Source of the DNA: Phialocephala subalpina
Taxonomy: Eukaryota; Ascomycota; Leotiomycetes; Helotiales; Mollisiaceae
Length of the DNA: 64,000 nt
NCBI GenBank assembly: GCA_900073065.1
Contig: FJOG01000013.1
Coordinates: 1,139,130-1,203,129 of the forward strand
Reading direction: 5' to 3'
The notes under the pieces are model-generated. The model did no database searches, was not told where the DNA came from, and saw only the letters and a list, made by a program, of their open reading frames with translations. Shown here piece after piece: positions 52,878 through 63,526 of this stretch (within the stretch, counting starts at the first letter, position 1; each line of letters begins with the position of its first letter). A program made the position numbers and the translations under genes.

Positions 52878-53452
52878 AGAGCTATGACAGGGGCGTTCGG
52901 AGTACCATGAGCATGTACCTATCTAGAGCAGCACTTGGCACAGACTGAGCAAGCTGATGATACCCACATTTCGGATTATTGCTTCCATGCAAGGATCCAT
53001 CTTCTAGGAAGGAGATAGCTCTGCATCAAAAGTCAATCCAAAACTCATGGACTCTAATATCTGTGTTGGTGATGCGCTTCATTCTTTGCCTTTAAGTTGC
53101 ATTCACGTTCTGCCGCTCACCATTCCGTGATTTCCTTTTTACTACGATGGTAAATACTTTGATGAGCGGTAGTCCTACTAATCCCCGCCGTTTTCTGACG
53201 CAGAAGAATCCCAATCTCCTACTGTCGAGGCGCCGATGAAGTTAAAGTTTCTGGAAATGCCAGTCTCACTATCGTGGCTTGTTTGCTGCCCTGTTCGCGA
53301 TTGGATGTTCCTGGTTTCGTGGGACTACGCATAACCTCAAACCAACAAAAACCAACAAGGCAAAGCGCCAGCCTTGCCTCCTCTCGGAAGGCATCAGCAT
53401 TTTATTCCTTATCACGAGAAATCTCAGATTATTCTTCGTATCATCACAAATC

Positions 53453-54124
53453 ATGGACCTGAAGAAAGTCATCAACGGTCGCGTCGCTGCGCTTTCAAAG
53501 CTCACCGCATCACCACCAGCCTGGGGAAGCTCCCAGACCTCAAAACGACCCTGCGGAAGAAGAGCTCGCAACACGCATTCTGAACGCTCTTCTCGGCGCC
53601 GAAAAGTCCAGCGAAGCTCTGGACAATCAGATCAATTCCATCGCCCCTGCTACTAGCTGGACCGAGGGCCTCGTCGCCGCGTACTCGATGGCATCGTCTC
53701 AGTTCTGGAGTCTGAATGAGTTCTAGTTGGCGCAATGCAAGAAGCCTATTTCAAGGTCAAGGATGCTGCTGAGAATTTTTTCCGAGAGTATCCTTACTTA
53801 GCTGCTTTTACGGCAACGATCATTGCAATCGGCATCCTCTATATGCTCCTTCCAATAGCTATGAAGACACTAGGATTCAGAAAGCTAGGTCCTTATAAAG
53901 GTAAACTTCATCTTGCCATTTCACACATACAATTTAATACTATGAAGGCGAACGTGCCGATGTTAGTATTCGTAGGCTCATTTGCTGCTCTGTGGCAACC
54001 CGCCTTCCCTGATGCCGAAGCGGGAACTCTCTTTTCATACTTGCAGAGTTTGGGTATGAAAGGAGGCCAAGCGATGATCGGGTTGAGAGCTTCTCAGAAC
54101 ATGTTGAAGTTGTCGAAATTGTAG
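53453..54124 (+). pseudogene. IFI6/IFI27-like membrane protein relic, frameshifted
   Basis: Pieces of the fungal IFI27-like family appear in order but in changing frames: MDLKKVINGRVAALSKLT, then LGKLPDLKTTL, then EEELATRILNALLGAEKSSE with SIAPATSWTEGLVAAYSMAS, then LVGAMQEAYFKVKDAAENFF followed by the membrane part AAFTATIIAIGILYMLLPIA. The last exon is joined by an intron (GTAAAC...GTAG, about 53901-53972) to SFAALWQPAFPD and LFSYLQSLGMKGG. At least three frame changes have no plausible intron. The downstream 129-codon frame from 53735 is intact, so a truncated product is conceivable. Family members are small mitochondrial or ER membrane proteins of unclear function in fungi. Confidence 0.65.
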
Positions 54125-54430
54125 AAATGCAGATTCTAATGTACCACGACTTCTCGTGTATTCTGGTTGGACTTGCGCAAGGATTTCGCCTGGGACATTT
54201 TCTCTGTTTGTCGTATTCGAGCTATCATTTTGGAAGATTTCAGTGGCAGCTCGAGTAGGCTCAGCCCATGTTTCATACATCTGTAGGCAAGCAAATATCT
54301 AAGCCTGGCACTCATTAGTCGCAGCAATACTCTTCAAAACACATCATCTCTTTCTTCTCCTTTCGAAGTCATCAGAATTTTATTTATTGTTGTCAGAAGT
54401 CCCAAATCACTTCCCCGTCCGTCAAAAAGT

Positions 54431-54825
54431 ATGGTTGCCATCGAATCTATCTCCGAATCTCACGCGGAACCTATGAGGGAAGCTCTCTACATCACCATGA
54501 AGATGAAGACGTGGCCAACCACCGAGGAAGAAGCCATCGGTGAAAAGCTCGCCTCTCAAATAGTCAAGACCTCTCCACCTCCGAAAACTCTCGACTACAA
54601 TCCATTATCCCCACCACGAGCTGGACCGAGCGTCGTGCTCGCCGCATTGTCCATCACATCATCTGGGCTATGCAGTCTGGTGAGCCACTAGTTGGGGCAA
54701 TGAAAGAGACATACGACGAGGTCCGAGTCTTTGCTGTAGAATTCATCAAGGAGCATCCTATTTTGTGTACAGACCTCGATACCCTTATTCCAGTTAGCAT
54801 TCTCGCTTGGATGGAAGATACATAA
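54431..54825 (+). pseudogene. second, truncated IFI27-like relic
   Basis: It starts at ATG 54431 and reads to about EEEAIGEKLASQIVKTSPPP, then changes frame by one base near 54600 into SIIPTTSWTERRARRIVHHI, SGEPLVGAMKETYDEVRVFA and VEFIKEHPILC, ending at a stop at 54823-54825. The TTSWTE and GEPLVGAMKE blocks match the upstream relic, so this is a tandem paralogue. The hydrophobic core and the SLFSY-type tail are absent. A decayed duplicate is the simplest reading. Confidence 0.65.
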
Positions 54826-56128
54826 GTTGAAGTCGAATATGGAGATTGGTTATTATCCTTGCAGAGGCTGGGATGAAATGGAGCAACCCTTAATTGGCGT
54901 TGTTGATCGATGAGAAGAACTGGCCGGCCTACACTTGCGGATTTAGGTAGTGAGCTGTGTGTTATGGAATCTGTAGATAATGACGAACATGGTCCATGGA
55001 ATGGGAAAGGAGGAATTTGCGAGGGTTTGAAAGTCCCCGAGAACTAGGTACATTTGGATTCACGCTCTGCTTTCCTCATCTGAGGTGTTCCGGCAGGATC
55101 GATATTCGCTTTTCTCCAGCGACTGGCTATGATACCATGATCTGGGAGAGTAATTGATAGGAATTTGGTCATGGATGGGCGAGGACAAGTGATGTTGTCA
55201 TGTCTCCCGTCACAGAACTTGCTATATTCAGGCCTTGCAGCTGGCTCGGTGGTTTGGAGCAGCGAAAATGTCCTTCAGCCTTTGGTACTCTTTAAATGCC
55301 AGTCATCGTGAAGTGGCTCAAGTGTGGTGGTCCTTTACCAATGAATCTCGATGCAACTTGTCGTTTTGACTGGTTTACTTGCATGGCTTTGTGTTTTCTC
55401 TGATTCAATCTTCCGGCCTTTCTGGGACAATCGAGAGAATAAAGCTCGACCAAGATACCTCATGCGCGTCATCATCCTAGCCTGGAAGTCGCAACTCAAC
55501 GAAAGTGTGCTCCTAGAATGTCCAGGCAAGGCTGGGAGATTATAAATGCTGCCCTTCATGAGATTGAACACGAACAATGTGATCACTCCTCAGAAGAAAT
55601 GAAGACAAGCCTGCGCAACATGGTCGCCATGCTCAATGACATCTACACAGAGCTTGAGGTTCAGTAAGAGCGTGGCTCAGCATGGTGCTGTCGTTGACAT
55701 GGAAGAAGAAAACGATAATTGTTTCGAGGCCGCGAACTATAGCATCAGGACTTCATAGAAACGCACTAAAAAATGGCCAAACATGATGATGCGAAAGAAA
55801 GAGAAATATACCGTGGCCCATGATGGGAGTCGGCGTTGCCTATGGTGGTACGACACAAGATGGTTTCGAGGTGGTATTTCTCGCCCTTGGGCAATTGAGT
55901 TGCAGGGAAGGAGGCTTTTTTTGGCGACGAGAGATTCGAGGAGGAGGGCTTATAGTCACGCTAGTGGAGAGAGAAAGGAGGCTCCTTCTCACAGCGTCGG
56001 CCACGCGGCAAGAGCTCACTAGGTACCTACTCTACCCTACTCCGCTCCTTCCTCGTGAACACAAACCCAAATTTGAAATTAAGATTGAAATTTAATTTAC
56101 ACAAGAGCAAGTGCGACCCCGTGGAATG
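54826..56128. other. decayed intergenic stretch
   Basis: No intact gene was recognised. A 49-codon frame at 55518-55667 (MSRQGWEIINAALHEIEHEQ...) ends in MVAMLNDIYTELEV, which faintly resembles IAAMMNDLYPEYAV in island protein A; this is too short to rely on. A degenerate palindrome lies at 55810-55824. The right end is the 3' flank of the alcohol dehydrogenase gene. Confidence 0.4.
55810..55824. repeat. degenerate copy of the island palindrome
   Basis: ACCGTG-GCC-CATGAT differs from the island motif by one transition in each arm (T to C and C to T). It lies outside the island, 4.3 kb to the right. A chance match is possible. Confidence 0.4.
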
Positions 56129-57579
56129 CTATCTCAAATCAATAACAGCTCTTCCAGTGATTGTTCCTGCCTCCATTTCGTTGAAAATCTGCCTCGCGTC
56201 AGCAATATATCTTCTAGAAGGAAAATCCTCACTCACATCTGTCAAGCTATCCATTGCTCTCAGCTTATAATGCGTCTTCACTAGACCTCTTGCCGCAATA
56301 TCCAAACACTCCTTCGCTTCTTGTCTGTTTCCTGCTTTGATTGCTGCCTCTCATTAGCTTCCTCGACATCCATTGAAGAATCCCACTCACCAAAAATAGT
56401 CTGCTCCATCTGGATCATAGTACCTACACTAATCCCGAGTAGCTCTACTTCAGGGACACCAATACACACCAAAGTACCCCTAAAACCTAAGAAACCCATG
56501 GCTTGGGAGTACGACTTGTTATTTGACACACAATTCAGCACTGTCTTGACACCATTCTTCGAAATCTTCCAAACTTCTGCTTTCAAGTCCTCGTCCTTTC
56601 CAAATTTCGTGAAATCGACGAACGCATCTGCTCCCAGCTCTTCACATAGGCCTCTCTTTGATCCATGGTCTAGAGCGATCACTCTCGCACCGATAGCCTT
56701 CGCGTACTGGATTCCGAGATGTCCCAATCCGCCTCCAGCACCAGAAATTAAGACCCAGTCCCCGAGCTTAGTTCTAGAGCGTTTGAGTGCCGTGTACACC
56801 GTCATCCCTCCGCACATCAAAGGACCAGCGCTAGCAAGTTCAATACCATCTGGAATTGGGGTCACGTACGTCGCTGAGCTGACGACATATTGTTGAAATG
56901 TACCTGGAGTATAATAGCCGGAGACCTTGACGGAGGGGCAGGTCGTTTCGCCGCCAATAAGGCAGTTGTCTGTTTGGTCAGATGTCTTTCACTTGAACGA
57001 CTGTGAGAAATACATACCGCAGTTCAGACATGCATCGGCTGCGTACTTGATGCCTACTTTCGCTCCGATTGCTGGTGTGGTGACACCAGGGCCTTGCTCA
57101 ACAACTTCTCCTACTCCTTCGTGGCCGCCAACTTGTCCTGTGCTCTTGTCAGTTCTCATGTACCTAATGCGAGGACTTGTCTCTTGCCTTTCGCAGCAGG
57201 CACAGGCAGTCCGAAAGAATTGGTACAGAATCCATGATCCGTATGGCAAACACCCGAGTATGATCTTCAAGTTCATCAGGAAATGTCAGCCATCAGGACA
57301 CCTGAAGATATTGACCCAGTCTTGCTCGCTACCCCTGATCGGCACCCCTAATTACCCCGCAATATCTGCACAAAAAGCTGCTCTCGCGTGCCGTACGGAA
57401 CAGGCTCCATAACCTCGGAAATCGCCTCGATCATGAAGAGAAATTGGAAATACATACAGTCTGACAAGGACCTGCCCCGGACCCGGCTTCTCAATAGGAA
57501 GTTCAACGATTTCCGTTGCTGTGGTAGGAGGGTCCGAGTAAATGATTGCTCGGTTGACGGTTGCGGCGAGGGAGACCAT
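56129..57579 (-). CDS. zinc-dependent alcohol dehydrogenase
   Basis: Exons 57579-57458, 57264-57188, 57137-57018, 56969-56391 and 56331-56129 give 366 residues. The introns are 193, 50, 48 and 59 nt; the second has a GC donor (AAGGCAAG) with an ACTGAC branch and CAG acceptor. SGVCHTDHG and GGHEGVGEV carry catalytic-zinc and proton-relay residues, and CLNCDNCLIGGETTC is the C-x2-C-x2-C-x7-C structural zinc site. The NAD fold shows SGAGGGLGHLGIQYAKAIGA. Length and motifs match fungal tetrameric medium-chain ADHs, which interconvert primary alcohols and aldehydes in the cytosol. The last 138 bp also occur, RIP-mutated, at 43767-43904. It may belong with the dioxygenase and hydrolase genes to its right. 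Confidence 0.92.
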
Positions 57580-58258
57580 TGTTCTTGTGTGGGGAAATAA
57601 TATTTAAGAACGACTTAAAGAAATGACAGATGTCAAAGTCAATAGAAATGGACAATAAGGTTGCAGAAGTCTCGACCTCGAGTTCATGAATTGAGGAGTA
57701 GCTGAAATATGAAGTTCTAGTTCTTCCCCTCAGTTAGCCGAGACGGTTCGGGATAGCTCCTCAGTCGGGTAGACTGACACCGAACGGTCGAGGGGGTCGA
57801 CCACGCGGCGCAGCCAACCACAGCAGCGCGTAGAATTTCCCGTCGTAACTGCGTATACAGCCGGGGCTTCAGTGGCTTCTTATAACAACGAAATATTATT
57901 GCGTCTTGGCTTTTTGGGCTGCCGTTGGATAGAAAAGCCTCTTCCGTTTCGCATCCCGGATTGGAGACGAGGTGACAGCTCGGGTTCGCTGTCTTGGCTA
58001 GACACAATCTCAACAGAGTGGTGTTTGAAAACAGAATTTGGAATTGGAAGTTAAGGCCTCGAGCAGACTGTGCAAATGCTCCGAAAGAGTTGTCAATGGT
58101 AGAAGGGGCCACTTCACTTTCTCCCGTGCTCGGCCTCAATTCCAAGTACTGTATAGTAACGAATGCGAGAATATTACGGAGATCTAGTCAGAAATATGTA
58201 CATTTCGGTCAAATAACACCAGCTCGGCTGCATCTTGCTAATCGTGAAATCTTTCAGC
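57580..58258. other. intergenic, no gene seen
   Basis: Promoter side of the alcohol dehydrogenase gene and 3' flank of the dioxygenase gene. Only short frames are open and no motif was recognised. Confidence 0.4.
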
Positions 58259-59540
58259 CTATGTCGAAACTTCTCTTGCCGCAATAGGATGGTCCGAGGC
58301 AGCGATATTGCACTGATGCATAATCCTCGGTCCGTATGATTCAGGGAACTCGGTCTGATAGTACGGTCAGCTTTGCACATGAGAAAATGAGAGCCAGACT
58401 TACGATACTATGCCACAACGCGCGGTTGTACCACAAGATAACGTCTTGCTCTTCGTGCTTGTGAGCATATATATTGGATGGTTCGAGGACTGGGCGCATC
58501 ATTCTTTGAAGGTCAGTCGTGGACTACAATCAGTAAGAGCTGACAGCTTACTTGTGCATGAAAGCTCTAACTTCTCCTAGATCATCGATAACGGTCTCCT
58601 CCCCATCTGGACTGCTTTTCAAGAACAGCTTGAAAGCACCTTGTCCATGAATTTGGAGGCTGTCTTCTCCAGTCACAGGGTTCTTCCAGACCATCGGGTA
58701 AGTACATACTTTATCCCTTGACCAAGGCTTCAGCTTGCCCAGCGGCTTCTCCAACCCTTCCGTCTCAAGACTATGGCCCAAGCGAGTGCTGTGTGCGGTC
58801 GACATCCATTCGAAACAATGAGGTGCATACTCTATCCTGCTGTTGTATGCGATTTCTCTCTGCCCTAGAGTCAAAAGTTCCAATGCACGAGATCCAGCTA
58901 CCATTGCAGTAGCCCCAGGAGCAATGCTCATTTCAGTCCCTGTCCCATCATCCCATTGTACTCTCACATCTGGACCTTTGGGAGTTCTGACGGCGAGTAG
59001 ACAGCCTACTCGTGGCGGCGGAATGTTGTACAGTGCACCATCGAAATGCCATTGATAAAATCGAGACTTTCCTGCTTCGCGCTCCTCAGCTGGGATGTGA
59101 GGAGGGAGATGGAAGTAATGGTGATCGATGCCTTTGACCTTGAATCCGGGAGGGAACTGGTAGTGTCCATCTGGGACGGCACCACGGCCAAGAATGTGGA
59201 CTTGAGGCTGTACTGGGATTGCTGGGCGATTTGGTAATCCATAAATGTCCACGCCGTTGTGGGAAGTCAAGTATGGGTCCACACCATGAGCGAAGCCACC
59301 AGTGGTCTCGTCAGGGTCGAATCTTCGAGTTAGATCATATTGCTTTTGAGGATGGAGCATCTCAGGTTGCTCCTTGAAGACTAGCAGCTTGTGCTTGTGC
59401 AGGGCTTCATGAATGACCTCGAAATCGGAGCCTGTGAGGTTGTTGAGATCGATGCCATGAACTGTGGCCCCAAAATCGACGTTGCTTTTGAGTCCATGGT
59501 CCAAGGGAGTGACGCGAATGTCCTTGACTACGGCGGGCAT
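58259..59540 (-). CDS. TauD/TfdA-family Fe(II)/2-oxoglutarate dioxygenase
   Basis: Exons 59540-58552, 58503-58404 and 58354-58259 (introns 48 and 49 nt, both GTAAG donors) give 394 residues. The iron ligands are visible: His-x-Asp in YQWHFDGALYN and the distal His in ILWYNRALWHSI, the family's WxNR...H element; RIMHQCNIA near the end fits the 2-oxoglutarate-binding arginine region. N-terminal FGATVHGIDLNNLTGSDFEV is typical of TauD-like proteins. The family hydroxylates sulfonates, aryloxy acids, amino acids and other small acids; the substrate here is unknown. Same strand as the ADH gene and head to head with the alpha/beta hydrolase (436 bp). Confidence 0.9.
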
Positions 59541-59976
59541 CTTGCGATTTGATTAGTCGTATCGTCGAACTCGATGTGAACGCTTGAATGAGTCTACAGC
59601 AGGTTCAAGTAGCAATATAGAACTGTTTATCAATCGAAGATGTCTTCCAAGACCGAGTACTTGGTAATCGATGTGATCGGGCAATCGTTCGCTTCACTTC
59701 CCCGGATTGACTCGGCCGGATAAGCAAAATGTCCAGGAATGGCGAGGACGCTTAGAGTTGCTGCATGTCTCCTAGGCATCCCACTCTTGCTCCCGGTCGA
59801 GCTTTGACAACTCGGGCCCGTCTCGGCCGAGCTAGATCTCAACCAACGGACTCTGCCGAAGGGACCCTTTTGGGTTCTTGAAGAGAATAAATGATTCTAT
59901 ACGAGAAGGTAATACACAGTGTGCTCTTGTAGTATTACACAATCACGTGCTTCCATAAGAAGCAATCAAAAACACT
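59541..59976. promoter_or_regulatory. divergent promoter of dioxygenase and hydrolase genes
   Basis: The 436 bp between the two start codons contain CGG/CCG elements that could serve a Zn2Cys6 regulator (for example CCCGGATTGACTCGGCCGG around 59700-59720). No coding frame is convincing. Co-regulation is inferred from the layout only. Confidence 0.35.
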
Positions 59977-60789
59977 ATGTCAGAAGATTCTAGGAGCTAT
60001 TACCACACGACCGACAATGGTTCACGTATCTTCGTCGAAGAGAGCGGAAGCGGCCCTCTCATGGTCCTGATGCATGGTCTTGGAGGGACAACCAATGCCT
60101 TTCAGCCCCTCGTCAGCCACTACTCTTCTCGGTTCACCATGCTGCGATTCGACTTTCCGGGTTCTGGATTCAGCACATTCAAGACACCACCATCTGTCCC
60201 GGAGTTTGTCGAAAGCTTGAGATCCATCCTTCAGTCAAAAGGGCCTGAAGAAGTACCAGTCCTTGTGGGACATTCTCTTGGCAGCATTATTGCAATGCAC
60301 TACGCCTCGCAAAATCCTGTCAAAGGACTTGTCTTGATCGGCGCAGGCAGGTCTGCAACGCACATTCCGGCAGCAGTGGCTCATATTACTGGTCTTGCTG
60401 CAAAAGCGCGAGAAGGAATCGAAGGAATGAGAGACTCCACCGTTACCAACAACGTAGCGCCTAGCTCATCAGATCTTGTGCGAACTGTCGTTCGACAGAT
60501 GATCAGTTCGCAAAGCCCCCTGGGGTATGCTGCAACCTGCGAGGCTATATGTGCAAAGTCACATGTCGATCCGCACTATGCCAAGATACAATGTCCTACT
60601 GTCCTGATTGCTGGTGACCAGGACAAGATCTCGCCACTTTCCAGATCAGAGGACTTGCAGAAATTGATTGGTGGGGAGAGCAACTCGGTCTCTCTCAGAG
60701 TGGTTCATTCTGGACACCAACAGGTGCTCGAGGACACAGCTGGAGTTGTGTCGGCAGTGGACTCTCTTTTGGTCTCATTGAGTAAATGA
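59977..60789 (+). CDS. alpha/beta-hydrolase (enol-lactonase-like)
   Basis: A single exon gives 270 residues from ATG 59977. VLMHGLGGTTNAFQPLV supplies the oxyanion region, FDFPGSGFS the next turn, and VLVGHSLGSIIAMHYA the nucleophile elbow (Ser near 100). The acid is likely in IAGDQDKISPL and the base in VVHSGHQQVLED. Size and motif spacing resemble 3-oxoadipate enol-lactonases and related esterases, but the substrate is not predictable. Divergent from the dioxygenase gene and convergent with the Zn2Cys6 regulator, 255 bp between the stops, a layout common in small fungal catabolic clusters. Confidence 0.88.
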   Translation: MSEDSRSYYHTTDNGSRIFVEESGSGPLMVLMHGLGGTTNAFQPLVSHYSSRFTMLRFDFPGSGFSTFKTPPSVPEFVESLRSILQSKGPEEVPVLVGHSLGSIIAMHYASQNPVKGLVLIGAGRSATHIPAAVAHITGLAAKAREGIEGMRDSTVTNNVAPSSSDLVRTVVRQMISSQSPLGYAATCEAICAKSHVDPHYAKIQCPTVLIAGDQDKISPLSRSEDLQKLIGGESNSVSLRVVHSGHQQVLEDTAGVVSAVDSLLVSLSK

Positions 60790-61044
60790 GCTTGTCATTC
60801 AAGGAAATTCATTTTGGCCAATCTCAACATTATTCGGACATGTCTCGGTGATCTCTGTGTCGGAAAAGGTGAAAGATATGGGGTCCAAGAAGGTGAAAGA
60901 TCTCGGTAAAATACTGCAGCAGATTCCTGGCGGCGAAAAAATTATAAAGGACTACTCGTCATCCGGTTATAGAGCTTCTCTGCGATGAATTCAAAGAGAT
61001 GTCCTGAAGGTACCGAATGTCTGCCCAGTAATTGTGAAGTCTCT

Positions 61045-63526
61045 TTAAATCGAGTTTGAAGGAGCCAGGCCCAAAAGGTCATCAAACCAGTTCAGACTCC
61101 GAAAATCAAATGAATCCGATAGATGCTGGAAGAAAGGAGCGATCGTAGGATCTTGACGGCGCCCAGTGGACCCCGGAATGTCAAAAGATTGCTGCGGTGC
61201 CCTCATCTGAGGATTGGCGAATGAAGTTCTATCATTGAAAGCTGGGAACATATCCGCGTTCATCGAATAACTTCTTGACGGTTGAAAGGATTGAATTGAG
61301 TCCTCCTGCTGAAGCCACAGAGGCATATGCGAAGTCGCGATAGGAGAACTGCCTGATGGTGGAGCATCACTTTCACAGAACTTTTTGACAAAAGCAGCTA
61401 CATTCAAGCTCCTCTCAGAGGCTTTCGGAGAATTCCCACTGGGGTACTGCAGCTCGATGCGTGATGAGGCACTGTTGATGTTCTGTGTATGCTTTTGCTG
61501 CTCAGCTAGAAGCTCGGACAATAGCCGTGTTCCTCGAGCAGCGATTGAGCTTATTGCCACGCTTTGTGAAAGAACAACAATAGCATCACTGACAAGTTGC
61601 CGATGTTCCTCGTACTCACGGGCTGACTGATCGCGATTGAAATTGTCCAAACACAGAATGATGCCAGCAGCGACAGAGAACGCCTGGGTTGTCCAGAGGA
61701 TCGGACTCTCATCATGAACATCCTGCTTCATTTCGTTAATTATGGTCTTGGCGGCGGCTAAACAAGTCCTGCGAGTGAAGGAATATCCCTTGTCGCGGAA
61801 GCTCATCCCCAGGAACCTGCGATGAATCATGATAATCTTGTGTGCAGATGTGATAGTAAGACATCTGCGAGCGGCGCTGACCCATGCAGGCCACAAAGGA
61901 TCAAGCTGAGTCTGACTGTTCAGGCAAGGAGGTAGCCGGGTCATCACGAGCTCTCGCATCATCTTGTCAAAAATGAGGACTTGCTCATATTTTGCTTCAA
62001 GGGTATGTGCTTCTGATGAACGATCATGTAACGCCGGCATAAGGGACGCAACGCGAAACAAGAAGTTGCCATATGTTGTTATTGAGGGTTGGGACATCGG
62101 CAAGGCTTGCATAGTCTCTTCATCGCAGTGCATCGGTGATTTAGTCGAAAAGTGCAATGGATTGACGCAGTAGGTTTCAGAAAACGGTACGGAAAACCAA
62201 TCCTGAGCTGCCAATTGTTGCCATAGTCTTCGACCTAGCTCTTTATGAACCACATCTGAAGCTGTTTTCGATTGTGCTGCTTGCTTTCTCGACGAGGAAA
62301 GTCTGTGAAGCCCTAAAGACTGAGCGATACGAACAGCCGAAGCTAGCAGCACAGACTGCGAATTCGAGAACCCGAGGATATGAGCAGATATCGTCGAGCT
62401 GGTGATTGCTTGGATGCTGTAAATATTGTGGTATTGCTGGTACCGGGCCGCGTTGAGACATTCGATCGAGGCTTGGTACCATCTTCTTGCAAGTGTACCT
62501 TGCTCCTCTTCCTGAAAGCCCCATTTGCGAACATGATGGGGCTTCACACAAGCCATGCTTCCGCACATGATGGCAAAAATAAGTGCGGACCATTGCAGTC
62601 CTGCACTTGACATGCTGATGACTCCATGATCGTCGTCGTAAAATTGGTCGAGCTCTTTTCGGAACGTCGGAGCGTGGAAAGAACAGTGCATGAACAAGAG
62701 GAAGTCTGCATGGTATTCGAAAAGCTCAAAGACCTGCATCTTAGCAGGGAGGAATTCTTGAATCTGCGAGATGTGCAAACTTTCCATTGCCACACTCCCT
62801 CCAGGAATAGAAGATGGAGATGTTCCCCATGCTTGGACTCCCTGGATGACATCCGAATCCGTACGTGCTGCTGAGTCGTGGATATTTGGAGGCTCGCGAA
62901 CGCCGCTGGTAAGATTGCTGTCCTTCAACCTACCCCAGGCAAGAAATTCGAGAACTGTGGCAGCATCTTCAACTTCCGCATCTGAGGCATTCGGGCCCGA
63001 TCCTGAGTCATCCTCTTCCAGTGGGGTATTCTCTTGCAAACTCGATGATGGCTGTACCGTCTCTTCGTGAACTCTAACTCGCTTGGCTGGTCGTTCAAGT
63101 TGAGTCGACGATGTATCATATTGATTTAGAGGAATCTCAATCTCATCCGTAGCAAGGTCCTTCGACACTTGAGCACCATCAATTTTCGCTTCTAGCCTCT
63201 GTACTCTATCAGAGAGAGTAGTCACCAAGCTCAGCAGCCTCTCGTTAATGGGAGGATCCAATGTGGACCCTCTCCGCGCGGGACTCGATGGCATATCCGC
63301 AATTCCGGGTGAGGCAGACCTTCGAGTCCGTTGCTTGCCAATTATTTCACCAACCTCAGCCCGGCGGCAAGTGTGAGCAGAGCCTCTAGAAATGGTGTGA
63401 GAACAGAGAAGCGGGTCATGAGTGGTTGTGGTCATACCTCTTTTCACAAACATCACAAGGTAGCTGTTTATTGCATCGTATCTTCCTCCTCGCACAGTCT
63501 ACGCATGTCAATGGCTTTCGAGACAT
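61045..63526 (-). CDS. Zn2Cys6 transcription factor
   Basis: Exons 63526-63438 and 63385-61045 (52-nt intron, donor GTATGA) give 809 residues. The intron falls inside the binuclear zinc cluster, a usual position. After splicing the cluster reads CVDCARRKIRCNKQLPCDVC plus EKRGSAHTC, a C-x2-C-x6-C-x5-C-x2-C-x8-C pattern near residues 8-36. A linker and a coiled segment (LLSLVTTLSDRVQRLEAKID) follow. The middle is the fungal-specific regulatory domain (FHAPTFRKELDQFYDD, RRLWQQLAAQDWFSVPFSET, YCVNPLHFS). The C-terminus is Ser/Pro/Gln-rich, a likely activation region. It probably binds CGG triplets and is the best candidate regulator of the neighbouring hydrolase and dioxygenase. Confidence 0.93.

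Noticed and set aside
53271..53279. Further palindrome copy near ATCGTGGCT at 53272
   Set aside because: Only the left arm is present; the right arm does not match.
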